Shown here piece by piece: positions 7,682 through 17,993 of a DNA stretch of 64,000 nt; positions within the stretch are counted from its first letter, which is position 1, and each line of letters begins with the position of its first letter. The translations under genes and the position numbers were made by a program. Source of the stretch: Chitinimonas prasina (GTDB taxonomy: Bacteria > Pseudomonadota > Gammaproteobacteria > Burkholderiales > Chitinimonadaceae); assembly GCF_030160395.1 (NCBI RefSeq), contig NZ_BSOG01000004.1, positions 307,844-371,843 of the forward strand. Reading direction: 5' to 3'. A model generated the notes under the pieces. That model did not search any database. It was not told the origin of the DNA and was given only the letters and a program-made list of their open reading frames with translations.

Positions 7682-9895
7682 ATGCTGAACCTGATGACTG
7701 GCAAGACCCTCACACGCCTGACACCCCTTGCAGCCTTGCTGGCGGCCCTGCCGCTGACACCCGTGCTGGCCGACAACGCTGCAGACATTGCTGCTGCCGA
7801 TACCTTGCCGACCGTTTCCGTCACCGCCACACGGCTCGCCAAGGACGCCGATAGCGTCGCCCCCAACACCACCGTCCTGTCCACCCAAGGTGATGGCGCC
7901 GGTACTGCCCGTAACCTGCAAACCCTGCTCGGCGACGAACCGGGTGTCGATGTCAGCCGTGATCCTGTCCGGCGTGGGCTGGGTTCAATCGCCATACGCG
8001 GCCTGGACGGCAACCGCGTATTGCTGCAGATCGATGGTATCTCCCTGCCCGCACTGTATGCAGGCGGCGGTGCTGCCATCTCTGGCCGCGACATGGTGGA
8101 GATCGACACCCTTAGTGCCATCGAGGTCGTGAAAGGCCCCTACTCCGGCCTGTATGGCGCCGATGCCATTGCTGGCGTGGTGGCCTACCGCAGCCTGGAG
8201 GTGGAAGACCTGCTACAGGCAGGCGATACCGTAGGTGGCCAACTGCGTGCTGGATACTATGGCGCAGACAGCAGCAACAAGCTGGGGGCTTCGGCGGGCT
8301 TGCGCAGCGGGCAATTCAGCGCGCTGTTCAGCTATACCCGCCGGGCGGGTGAGAACACCGAAAGCATGGGTACGGATGGCAGCGCCTCCGACAGGCGCAC
8401 TGTCGCCAACCCGCTGGATTGGGACAGCCAGGCCTTGCTGGCCAAGCTGGCGTGGTCACCCGCAACCGATCAAAGCCTGAGCCTGACCCACGATATCTTC
8501 CGGCGTGACCAGACTGGCGACTTTCTCAGCAATCGTAGCGCAGCCTTGCTGTCCCAGACCGCCAGCGATGAATCGCGCCGCGACCGCACCAGCCTTGCCT
8601 ATGACTACAGCCGTAGCGGCAGCGGCCTGGTGGGCGCCCACTTCCAGCTCTACACCCAATCGGGCGAGAGCCGCGAAAACGGCCTGGAGCAGTTGCCAGG
8701 CAATATCAGGCGCACCAACCAGTCCGGCTTCGAGCAGGAAGGCTGGGGCCTGAACGCCCAGCTTACCCACAGACTGGATCAAGGCAGGCTGCTGCACAGC
8801 GTGGTATGGGGCTACGAGTACAACACCACCGAGACCAGCCGGCCACGCTACCGCCTGCAAACCAATGCCAACGGCTCCAGCACCACGGTAGTGGGGGGCG
8901 AGCAGTTCCCGCAGAAGACCTTCCCTGACAACAACAGCAAGCGCCTGGGCCTGTTTGCGCAGGACGAGATCACCTTTGCCAGCGGCATGACCCTGACACC
9001 CTCGCTACGTTACGACCATTACACCCTCACCCCCAAGCCCGATGCCCTGTTCGCCGCCGCCAATCTGCGCGGCCTGAACGTGGCCGAATACAAGGACAGC
9101 GCCATTTCGCCCCGTCTGGCACTCAGCCTGCCGCTGGCAACAGGCTGGACCGGCTTTGCCCAGTTGGGCACCGGTTTTCGTACCCCCAACTTCGACGATG
9201 CCATGCTGGTATTCAGCAATGCCGCCCATGGCTACGAGGTACTCCCCAATCCCGCCCTGAAGTCCGAGAAAAGCCGTAGCCTGGAACTGGGCAGCCGCTA
9301 CCGCTCCAGCCAGCTGGAGTTGGCCGCAACCTACTTCCAGAGCCGTTACAGCGACTTCATCGAGAACGTGCTGGTATCGCCACGCGACACCAACGGCAAT
9401 GGCATCAACCTGGAGTACCAGGCACGCAATATCACCCGGATGCGCATCCAGGGGGTGGAATTGAAAGCCTTGTGGCGCATGACAGATGCCTGGCATGTGC
9501 GCGGTGCTCTGGCCTACGCCCGTGGCGACAAAACCAGCGAGGCAAAGCCTTACGACGGGGTGGAACCCTTGAACGGCCAATTGGCGCTCCACTACCAAGC
9601 TAGCCGCTGGCAAACCGCACTGTCACTGCGCGGTGCAGAAAGCAAGGACAGGCTCAGCAGCAACACCCTGTTCGCCGCACCCGGCTATGGTGTGCTGGAC
9701 CTGAGCGCCAGTATGGAACTGGGGCCGGATGCCACCCTCAGCGCTGGCTTGTACAACCTGGCCGACAAAAAGTACTGGCTCTGGAGTGATGTCAAAGGCC
9801 TGGTCGTCAGTGGCCGAGGCAGTGTGGCAGCGGTACTGGACCGCTACACCCAGCCCGGCCGCAACGGCGCCATCAGCTTCGAATACCGTTTCTAA
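7682..9895 (+). CDS. hmuR: TonB-dependent heme/hemoglobin receptor
   Basis: A 737-residue outer-membrane receptor. A signal peptide (ending near PVLADNA) precedes a TonB-box-like LPTVSVTATR and a plug domain (RNLQTLLGDEPGVDVSRD, IAIRGLDGNRVLLQIDG, EVVKGPYSGLYGADAIAG). A 22-strand barrel follows, ending in a terminal aromatic (SFEYRF). The heme-receptor hallmarks FRTP (499-502), a candidate ligand His516 and NPAL (523-526) correspond to the FRAP, His and NPNL motifs of the HemR/HmuR/PhuR group. The start at 7682 has no ribosome site because a terminator-like hairpin occupies that place; 7697 is an in-frame alternative. Adjacent hmuS-T-U-V genes support heme uptake. The exact hemoprotein substrate is unknown. 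Confidence 0.92.
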   Translation: MLNLMTGKTLTRLTPLAALLAALPLTPVLADNAADIAAADTLPTVSVTATRLAKDADSVAPNTTVLSTQGDGAGTARNLQTLLGDEPGVDVSRDPVRRGLGSIAIRGLDGNRVLLQIDGISLPALYAGGGAAISGRDMVEIDTLSAIEVVKGPYSGLYGADAIAGVVAYRSLEVEDLLQAGDTVGGQLRAGYYGADSSNKLGASAGLRSGQFSALFSYTRRAGENTESMGTDGSASDRRTVANPLDWDSQALLAKLAWSPATDQSLSLTHDIFRRDQTGDFLSNRSAALLSQTASDESRRDRTSLAYDYSRSGSGLVGAHFQLYTQSGESRENGLEQLPGNIRRTNQSGFEQEGWGLNAQLTHRLDQGRLLHSVVWGYEYNTTETSRPRYRLQTNANGSSTTVVGGEQFPQKTFPDNNSKRLGLFAQDEITFASGMTLTPSLRYDHYTLTPKPDALFAAANLRGLNVAEYKDSAISPRLALSLPLATGWTGFAQLGTGFRTPNFDDAMLVFSNAAHGYEVLPNPALKSEKSRSLELGSRYRSSQLELAATYFQSRYSDFIENVLVSPRDTNGNGINLEYQARNITRMRIQGVELKALWRMTDAWHVRGALAYARGDKTSEAKPYDGVEPLNGQLALHYQASRWQTALSLRGAESKDRLSSNTLFAAPGYGVLDLSASMELGPDATLSAGLYNLADKKYWLWSDVKGLVVSGRGSVAAVLDRYTQPGRNGAISFEYRF

Positions 9896-9913
9896 GAGCC
9901 TGTTCACGATTTT
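9896..9913. repeat. Copy of the GAGCCTGTTCACGATTTT repeat end
   Basis: These 18 bases directly follow the receptor stop codon. The same 18 bases occur in reverse orientation at about 7239-7256, with one mismatch. A related GAGCCTGTTCAACGTC end lies at 44801. It appears to be the end of a dispersed palindromic repeat. Confidence 0.5.
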
Positions 9914-10027
9914 CTACCGTGTACCACGGCCAGGCCCGCCTCAGCGGCCACGCAGCGGGGCGCACCGTCCGGGAAGCCGGTGCGCCCCAAAGCGTCTTTC
10001 CATCGTCAGCATTCCCGGAGAGTCAAC

Positions 10028-11053
10028 ATGAATGCATCCACCCTGTGGCAGAACTATCTGCACCTGAAAGCCAGTGAACCCAAGCTGCGCGCCCGAGATG
10101 CAGCCGCCCGGCTAGGCGTAACCGAGGCCGAACTGGTCGCAGCCGATCCACTGTCCATCACCTTGTTCCCCAAGTGGGCCGACATCCTGGGCGAGCTGGA
10201 AAGCCTGGGTGTGGTCATGACGCTGACCCGCAACGAGGCGGCGGTACACGAGAAAACCGGCATCTATGCCAACGTCAGTATCCAAGGCGAGATCGGCCTA
10301 GCGCTCAATCCGGAGATCGACCTGCGTTTCTTCCTGCAAAGCTGGCGTTACGGCTTTGCCCTGCGTGGCGAACGACCCTCGCTACAGTTTTTTGATCGGC
10401 ATGGCGATGCCGTGCATAAGGTGTTCCTGACAACAGAATCCAACCAGGCCGCCTATGACGAGCTGGTATCCCGCTATGCCAGCTGCCACGCCACGGTAGA
10501 GCCCGATCGCCGGCATGAGCCCGCAGCGGAACAACCTGACACAGCCGTGGATACCACGGCCTTCCGCCAGGGCTGGCTTAATCTGGCCGACACCCACGAA
10601 TTCTTCCCGCTGATGCGACGTTTCAACCTGACCCGCCCCCAAGCATTGCGCCTGGCACCGGTCGGCTATGTACGGGCGGTATCACTGGAATCCGTCTCAT
10701 TATTGCTGCATGCCGCTGCGGAGCAAGACCTGCCCATCATGGTCTTTGCCGGCAACCAGGGCTGCCTGCAGATACACACCGGGCCAGTGAAGAAGGTAGT
10801 CGCCATGGGTCCCTGGCTCAATGTGCTGGATCCAGGCTTCAATCTGCATCTGCGCATGGACCTGTTCGACACGGCCTTCGTAGTGCGCAAGCCTACCCGT
10901 GACGGCGAAGTCACCTCGCTGGAATGCTATGACAGCGATGGTCAATTGATCGTGCAGTACTTTGGCGAACGCAAGCCAGGGCGGCCCGAATTGCCCGGCT
11001 GGGCCAAGCTGGTGCACGGTCTGCCTGACAGGGAGGCGCGCCATGTTCACTAA
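10028..11053 (+). CDS. hmuS: Hemin-degrading/heme-trafficking factor HmuS (HemS/ChuS family)
   Basis: This 341-residue cytoplasmic protein equals the usual HemS/ChuS/HmuS length. Two related halves are visible: residues 1-160 (LWQNYLHLKASEPKLRARDA, VHEKTGIYANVSIQG, LRFFLQSWRYGFAL) and 185-340 (FRQGWLNLADTHEFFPLMRR, VKKVVAMGPWLNVLDPGFNLHL). The family binds heme and releases iron, or passes heme on. The ATG at 10028 is preceded by GGAG at 10017-10020, which decides the start. It overlaps hmuT by 11 bp, so it is in one operon with the ABC transporter. Confidence 0.93.
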   Translation: MNASTLWQNYLHLKASEPKLRARDAAARLGVTEAELVAADPLSITLFPKWADILGELESLGVVMTLTRNEAAVHEKTGIYANVSIQGEIGLALNPEIDLRFFLQSWRYGFALRGERPSLQFFDRHGDAVHKVFLTTESNQAAYDELVSRYASCHATVEPDRRHEPAAEQPDTAVDTTAFRQGWLNLADTHEFFPLMRRFNLTRPQALRLAPVGYVRAVSLESVSLLLHAAAEQDLPIMVFAGNQGCLQIHTGPVKKVVAMGPWLNVLDPGFNLHLRMDLFDTAFVVRKPTRDGEVTSLECYDSDGQLIVQYFGERKPGRPELPGWAKLVHGLPDREARHVH

Positions 11054-11846
11054 GCGAACACTGACACGCAGCCTGTTGTTAGGCAGCCTGCTGCTGGGCA
11101 GCACCGCCCAGGCGGCAGAGCGGCTGGTCATACTGACCAGTGATATCGCGGAGATCGTCGTGGCCCTGGGCCATGCGCCCGATGTGGTGGGCCGCGACCG
11201 CTCCTCCCGCCAAACAGCCCTGGCCCACGCCACCGACATCGGCCTGTCACGCGGGCTGGCCGTGGAGCCGGTAGCCCGGCTCAAGCCCAGCCTGGTGCTG
11301 GGTAGCCCCATGGCCATGCCCGATGGCATCTGGCAGCAGTTGAGCAGCCTAGGCATCAAGGCAGTCAAGCTCGGCACGCGCGAAGATGGTAGCGACTACG
11401 CCAACACCATACGGCGGGTAGGCGGCCTGATCGGTGCCGACGCCGCCGCCAGCAAACTCGCCAACGATTGGCAGCACGCCATGCGCCCAGCCCCCTCCAT
11501 CGGCCGTCGCGTGTTGATCACCTATGAGGGCAAGACGGTTGCCGGCAGCGATACGCCAGCCGATGCGCTGATACGGGCAGCCGGTGGCATCAACGCTGCG
11601 GCTGGCGTCAGTGGCTACAAGCCGCTGGATCCGGAAGCCATCGCCAAGCTGGCACCGGAGTTGATCCTGGTGGCAGACCATAACCGGGCGGTCTATGGCG
11701 GGCTGGAGAGCTTCAAGCGGCGGCCCGATATCGCGGCGACACCTGCGGGCCAGCACGGCCGCGTCTATGAAGTGCCGGTACAGGATTTCTTTGTCGTCAA
11801 CCTCAGCAGTCCTGCCGCCGTGCAGAAACTGCGCACCCTGCTTTAG
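11043..11846 (+). CDS. hmuT: Heme ABC transporter periplasmic binding protein HmuT
   Basis: A 267-residue protein with a Sec signal peptide (MFTKRTLTRSLLLGSLLLGS, cut after AQA). The body is a class III periplasmic binding fold of the BtuF/FhuD/HmuT type: RLVILTSDIAEIVVALGHAP, VVGRDRSS and KLAPELILVADHN. YGGLESFKRRPDIAATPAG near the C-terminus is typical of HmuT. It should ferry heme from the outer-membrane receptor to the HmuU permease. The ATG lies inside the end of hmuS, so the two are translationally coupled. Confidence 0.92.
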   Translation: MFTKRTLTRSLLLGSLLLGSTAQAAERLVILTSDIAEIVVALGHAPDVVGRDRSSRQTALAHATDIGLSRGLAVEPVARLKPSLVLGSPMAMPDGIWQQLSSLGIKAVKLGTREDGSDYANTIRRVGGLIGADAAASKLANDWQHAMRPAPSIGRRVLITYEGKTVAGSDTPADALIRAAGGINAAAGVSGYKPLDPEAIAKLAPELILVADHNRAVYGGLESFKRRPDIAATPAGQHGRVYEVPVQDFFVVNLSSPAAVQKLRTLL

Positions 11847-11854
11847 GCCTCCCC

Positions 11855-12220
11855 ATGCTTGATGCACTGGAACTCAAACCCTTCGTGCCCTCCAGGGATT
11901 TCGACCTCAGTTGCCGGTTCTATCGCGATCTTGGTTTTGAGGAACGGCTGGTTGGCGATGAACTCGCCGAGTTCAGCCTGGGTTCGCAGGCCTTTCTGCT
12001 GCAGGACTTCTATCGCAAGGACTGGGCACAGAACTGCGTGCTGCATCTGCTGGTGAGCGATGCCCGTGCATGGTGGCGCCATATCAAGCAACTGGAGCTG
12101 TTTGACCGCTACCCCGGTACACGTGGGGCACCGCCAGAGGACAAGCCCTGGCACATGTGCCAGTTCTCCCTGGTCGATCCTTGTGGTGTCCTGTGGCACA
12201 TCGCCCACCCAACGCGCTGA
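11855..12220 (+). CDS. VOC (glyoxalase/bleomycin-resistance fold) protein
   Basis: A 121-residue single-module VOC protein. It opens with KPFVPSRDFDLSCRFYRDLGF and has the paired beta-alpha-beta-beta-beta repeats, ending CQFSLVDPCGVLWHIAHP. Candidate metal ligands are not clearly conserved, so an enzyme, a resistance protein or a binding protein are all possible. It sits 8 bp after hmuT and 2 bp before hmuU, with the same direction, which places it firmly inside the heme operon. That suggests a heme- or iron-linked role, but no known heme function fits by sequence alone. Confidence 0.75.
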   Translation: MLDALELKPFVPSRDFDLSCRFYRDLGFEERLVGDELAEFSLGSQAFLLQDFYRKDWAQNCVLHLLVSDARAWWRHIKQLELFDRYPGTRGAPPEDKPWHMCQFSLVDPCGVLWHIAHPTR

Positions 12221-12222
12221 CT

Positions 12223-13220
12223 ATGCCCACCACCCGCGCCTATTGGTTACGCCGACCCGGCCGTCCGGCCCGATTACCTGCAACAAGCAGGCTGCACTAC
12301 CTGGCCTGGCCCGTGCTGGCCACATGCCTGCTGTTCTTCGCCGTCGGCTATGCCGGCGACGGCTGGGCCTGGCCCGATATCAGCGATCCGCTGGTCAGCG
12401 GCCTGCGCTTGCCACGCATCGCCGCCGCCCTGATCGTGGGTGCCGCCATGGCAGCCAGCGGCGCCGCGCTGCAGGCGCTATTCCGTAACCCATTGGCCGA
12501 CCCCGGCCTAATCGGCACCGCCAGCGGGGCGGCCCTGGCCGCCGTTGCCGTCATGGCGCTGCACCTGACCATCCCACTGCCCATTGCCGCCTTTGGCGGC
12601 GCCCTGCTGGCCACCTGGCTGCTGCTGGTACTGGTCAAACTGGTTGGCGGCGGCAATATCAGCCTGCTGCTGATGGGCCTGATGCTGGGTAGCTTTGCTG
12701 CTGCGGCCACCAGCCTGCTGCTGTTCCTGTCCGATGACCTGGCCCTGCGTAGTGCGCTGAGTTGGCTGTCCGGCCAGTTGGGCACTACCGTGGGCGCACC
12801 GCTGTTTTGGGCCAGCCCTGTGGCCCTGGCTGGCATCGCCCTGCTGCTGGCTTTGGGGCGTGATCTCGATTGCCTGTTGCTGGGCGATGAAGAAGCCACA
12901 AGCCTGGGTGTCAACGTGGAGCGGGTACGTCTGCTTACCGCCATCGGCGCCGCCATGGCTGCCGGAGCAGCAGTCTCCATCGCTGGCATCATCGGCTTCA
13001 TCGGCATGATGATCCCCAATGCCTGCGCTCTCTGGCTGGGCGGAGGAAGGCGCCAGCTGATTTTGGTCTCAGCCCTCAGTGGCGCCGGCTTCCTGCTGCT
13101 GATGGATACCCTGGCGCGAGGTATCGCTTATCCCATCAATCTGCCGGTTGGCCTGCTCATCGGCTTTATCGGACCTGTGTGTTTCGTCTGGCTGCTCCGT
13201 CACCGAACCGGGAGTCACGC

Positions 13221-13224
<4 letters not shown>
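12223..13224 (+). CDS. hmuU: Heme ABC transporter permease HmuU (FecCD family)
   Basis: A 333-residue integral membrane protein with about ten hydrophobic segments. It carries FecCD/BtuC family marks: LRLPRIAAALIVGAAMAASG near the N-terminus, ALQALFRNPLADPGLIGTAS, and GIIGFIGMMIPNACALWLGG near the ATPase-coupling loop. It should form the dimeric channel that moves heme across the inner membrane. The start at 12223 is two bases after the VOC gene's stop. The gene's last four bases (ATGA) overlap the hmuV start. Confidence 0.93.
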
Positions 13225-14036
<812 letters not shown>

Positions 14037-14182
14037 ACCCCGCCGAGCGGAGAAGCGGCACGCCAGGCTCGCCACTACATCGGCCCCATCCGACCACTTA
14101 TCCCAACGGTATGTGCAAGTCAGATCAAAGCGCATATAGTTGCAGCTTTATCCTGTACAGCCGCACCGTCGGAGATTCAAAC

Positions 14183-14911
14183 TTGGCCCACTCGCCGATA
14201 GACTCGGTCCCCCCTACCGCAGCACCCGCACCAAACAAGCCCAGCCTGATGGGTAACCTGTTGATGAACATCATCATTCCAACCGTCATCATGACGCAGT
14301 TGAATGACGAGAATCGCCTGGGTCCTGTCTGGAGCATGCTGATCGCCCTGATGTTTCCACTGGGTTACGGCATCCGTGAATACCTGACCAGCCGCAAGAC
14401 CAACTTCATTTCCATCCTGGGCCTGATCTCCATCATGCTCACCGGTGGCATGGCATTGCTGAAGCTGCCGCCCGAATACATCGCCATCAAGGAAGCCGCC
14501 ATCCCCACCCTGCTGGGCTTGTTGACGGTCATTTCCATCAAGACGCCTTATCCGCTGGTACGCACCTTCCTCTACAACGAGCAGGTTCTGCAGGTAGACA
14601 AGATTTCGGCAGCCCTCAAGCAATACGGCAATGAGCGCCGGTTTGATCAGGTACTGACCAACAGTTCCTGGCTGATCGCCTCGTCCTTCCTGCTATCAGG
14701 CGTTCTCAACTACGTTCTAGCCAAATGGATAGTCGTCAGCCAGCCCGGCACCCCAGCCTTTACTGCAGAACTGGGCCGCATGACCCTGTTGAGCTACCCA
14801 GTCATCGTGCTACCCAGCACCCTCGTGCTGGCGGCCACGCTGTATTACCTGATCAGCAATATCGAGAAGCTGACCCATATGGCCATGGCCGATATCATGC
14901 AGGCCACTTGA
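14183..14911 (+). CDS. VC0807-like integral membrane protein
   Basis: A 242-residue protein with about six hydrophobic helices: LLMNIIIPTVIMTQL, WSMLIALMFPLGYGIREYL, ISILGLISIMLTGGMALL, a segment around LLGLLTVISIKTPYPLV, SWLIASSFLLSGVLNYVLA and VIVLPSTLVLAATLYYLIS. This matches the VC0807-like family, distantly related to intracellular septation protein A. Its function is unknown. A TTG start at 14183 is chosen because GGAG lies at 14171-14174 with an 8-base gap; an ATG at 14111 or 14249 would be alternatives. It follows hmuV by 146 bp and is unlikely to belong to the heme operon. Confidence 0.65.
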   Translation: MAHSPIDSVPPTAAPAPNKPSLMGNLLMNIIIPTVIMTQLNDENRLGPVWSMLIALMFPLGYGIREYLTSRKTNFISILGLISIMLTGGMALLKLPPEYIAIKEAAIPTLLGLLTVISIKTPYPLVRTFLYNEQVLQVDKISAALKQYGNERRFDQVLTNSSWLIASSFLLSGVLNYVLAKWIVVSQPGTPAFTAELGRMTLLSYPVIVLPSTLVLAATLYYLISNIEKLTHMAMADIMQAT

Positions 14912-14962
14912 AACGGGGTGTCGCAACCCCATCTACGGCAAATTGAACCCAGAGGACGCACC

Positions 14963-15265
14963 ATGTTCTATGCCATTACCGGCCGGGATGTCGCTGACTC
15001 ACTGGCGCAGCGGCTTGCCAACCGGCCTGCGCATCTGGCACGCCTGAACCAGCTGCAGGCGGAAGGCCGCTTGCTGCTGGCCGGGCCTTTCCCTGCCATC
15101 GACTCCCCCGACCCTGGCCCAGCCGGCTTCAGTGGCAGCCTGATCGTAGCGGAGTTCGCCGATCTTGCCGCCGCCCAAGCCTGGGCAGATGCCGATCCCT
15201 ACCTGGTGGCCGGTGTTTATGAAAACGTGGATGTACGACCTTTTAAAAGGGTGCTACCTGCATGA
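14963..15265 (+). CDS. YciI-family protein
   Basis: A 100-residue YciI-like (DGPF-related, ferredoxin-like fold) protein. It starts [18 protein letters not shown], has [23 protein letters not shown] with the usual His, and ends in a [22 protein letters not shown] stretch typical of the family. The role of YciI proteins in the cell is not established. An AGAGGA ribosome site at 14950-14955 supports the start. Its last four bases overlap the start of the BolA gene, a neighbour pairing that is common in beta- and gammaproteobacteria. Confidence 0.9.
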   Translation: MFYAITGRDVADSLAQRLANRPAHLARLNQLQAEGRLLLAGPFPAIDSPDPGPAGFSGSLIVAEFADLAAAQAWADADPYLVAGVYENVDVRPFKRVLPA

Positions 15266-15531
15266 ACATTCCAGACCAAATCCGTGAGAAACTCGCGGTT
15301 TTGAATCCGCAGCTGCTGGATTTGCGTGATGACAGCGCAAAACATGCAGGTCATGCTGGCGCGGCATCGGGTGGCGGGCACTATCGCCTGCAGATTGTGT
15401 CCGAGCGCTTTGTCGGCCTGACATCGGTGGCACGCCACCGTTTGGTTTACGAAACACTGGGTGAGATGATGCGGCGCGAGATCCATGCGCTCGCCATCGA
15501 AGCCCGGACCCCGGGCGAAGCCGCGAGCTGA
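15262..15531 (+). CDS. bolA: BolA-family protein
   Basis: An 89-residue BolA-like protein. It contains [20 protein letters not shown] and [20 protein letters not shown], the core of the BolA class II KH-like fold. BolA proteins partner with monothiol glutaredoxins in Fe-S cluster handling and in some bacteria regulate morphology genes. The central segment before the core ([13 protein letters not shown]) is rich in His, Gly and Ala. It is translationally coupled to the yciI-like gene by an ATGA overlap. Confidence 0.9.
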   Translation: MNIPDQIREKLAVLNPQLLDLRDDSAKHAGHAGAASGGGHYRLQIVSERFVGLTSVARHRLVYETLGEMMRREIHALAIEARTPGEAAS

Positions 15532-15618
15532 ACCTTACCCGGTTCTGCAGGTGCATCAGCACCCGCGAACCTTGAATCTGCAACTTACCCCCTCAAAGAG
15601 CCAAGAAGGACGTATTCG

Positions 15619-16816
<1,198 letters not shown>

Positions 16817-16827
16817 TGAATGGATAA

Positions 16828-16860
16828 CAGGCCCGCACAAGCGGGCCTGAACTTACTCTG
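16828..16860 (+). terminator. Stem-loop after glnB
   Basis: A perfect 9-bp stem (CAGGCCCGC at 16828-16836 with GCGGGCCTG at 16841-16849, loop ACAA) follows the glnB stop by 11 bp. The T-run is poor (AACTTACTCTGTT), so termination may be only partial. Confidence 0.55.
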
Positions 16861-16920
16861 TTACGCCCATGCCTTGTGCAACCAGGATAGGCGGGTAGGC
16901 AAGCGATGAACTACCAAGGC

Positions 16921-17517
16921 TCAATGCCGGCCGTCGTCCCAAGAGCAAAGCCGGGTTGTAGTCGCATAAGCCCACGATCCCACCTGGCCATTGGCGGTCA
17001 GTCTGACCCTGAATGTTGCAGTGCCTCGTCCAGAGCGGAATTCAAACTGCGTTCCTGACGGTACAAATTGCCCTGTGCTGAATGGATCCAATTCAATCTC
17101 AGCTGTGGCCGGTGATGGCGATGCGCCAGAAGCATCGCTCCAGACTATCCAGCCATTGTGCAGCTTGGAGTGGCATTCACGATCTTGTACGGAGACAGTC
17201 GGGAAAGGTTGCTTAGGCACCATGGTGCAGGTTTCACCATTAGGCCGGCGTTCCACATGGGAAAAAGGAACTTGTGCATGACAGAATTGGCTTCTATCCG
17301 GGGTATAAAGCGTCACCCAAGCGCTCATGGTTTTTTCTTGATAGCCAAACAGGGTGCCATTACTAGGGAAGCTACCGTACATGCACGATACCGTGCCAGC
17401 ATACCAGAAAATATCCAGCGTACTCGGTGCGCACTTCTTGACATAGTCGTCCCCGGGTGCCGCCAGTGCGCTGCAGCCTAACAAAGCCATGGCCACCGTA
17501 CCCAAAAGCTTATTCAT
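16921..17517 (-). CDS. Secreted cysteine-containing protein of unknown function
   Basis: I do not recognise this 198-residue protein. It has a clear export signal (MNKLLGTVAMALLGCSALA, then APGDD). The LLGC could also be read as a weak lipobox, so secretion and lipidation are both possible. The mature part contains six cysteines (in KKCAP, VSCMY, FCHAQ, ETCTM, RECHS, RLCSW), an even number consistent with three disulfides. It is rich in beta-prone segments such as FEFRSGRGTATFRVRL. A strong ribosome site (AAGGAGAG) precedes the ATG. It lies alone between glnB and a repeat-containing gap. No function is proposed. Confidence 0.75.
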   Translation of the reverse strand: MNKLLGTVAMALLGCSALAAPGDDYVKKCAPSTLDIFWYAGTVSCMYGSFPSNGTLFGYQEKTMSAWVTLYTPDRSQFCHAQVPFSHVERRPNGETCTMVPKQPFPTVSVQDRECHSKLHNGWIVWSDASGASPSPATAEIELDPFSTGQFVPSGTQFEFRSGRGTATFRVRLTANGQVGSWAYATTTRLCSWDDGRH

Positions 17518-17993
17518 TGAATCTCTCCTTCATATTTCCGTTTGGCTATTTGTTGTAATAGCGGCTAAAAGAACCCAGCGTAGCGGTTCTGGCCAGGCGT
17601 GCGTGCGCAAGCGCGCGCAGCTGGCAGTACGTGGGTACTGCAAGCTCGCACAACAACGCCAGAAGGGTTTTGTTAGCCACTCTAAGTACCATCAGCCCAT
17701 CACAAGGTCGGCTATGGCGCAACGAATTCTATTATCAACAATAACAAGCAGAAAGCATTGCATGCCGGCATATCAGAACGTTGTAGTTTCCCAACGCATA
17801 TAATACAGCTGCACTCAAACCCCCTTAACTCATCAACCATACCGCACGAATAAAATCCTTCCCGGGTATTTAAATGAACACGGAATAAAACCCAGTTAGG
17901 GTATTATTCATATTAGCAAGGATCGATTGTGATTACTGATGAATTGCCAGGTGAACACTACAAGCAGATTGAAATTGCAAGGCCGCCCCGGCA
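17518..17993. other. Gene-poor gap of 476 bp with a palindromic repeat
   Basis: Apart from the palindromic repeat at 17559-17684 I see no convincing gene. The right part (about 17690-17950) is noticeably richer in A and T than the surroundings. A tiny frame from GTG 17930 (22 codons, preceded by AAGGA) ends at 17998 and reaches into the end of fliR; it may be a remnant of a lost gene. Confidence 0.5.
17559..17684. repeat. Dispersed palindromic repeat, copy 1
   Basis: The ends are imperfect inverted repeats (TAGCGGCTAAAAGAACCC at the left, GGGTTTTGTTAGCCACTCTA at the right). The stretch CCAGCGTAGCGGTTCTGGCCAGG inside recurs, in opposite orientation, at 26768-26877. The centre contains the small palindrome GCAGTACGTGGGTACTGC. 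No coding potential is seen. It resembles a REP- or MITE-like non-autonomous element. Confidence 0.65.
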
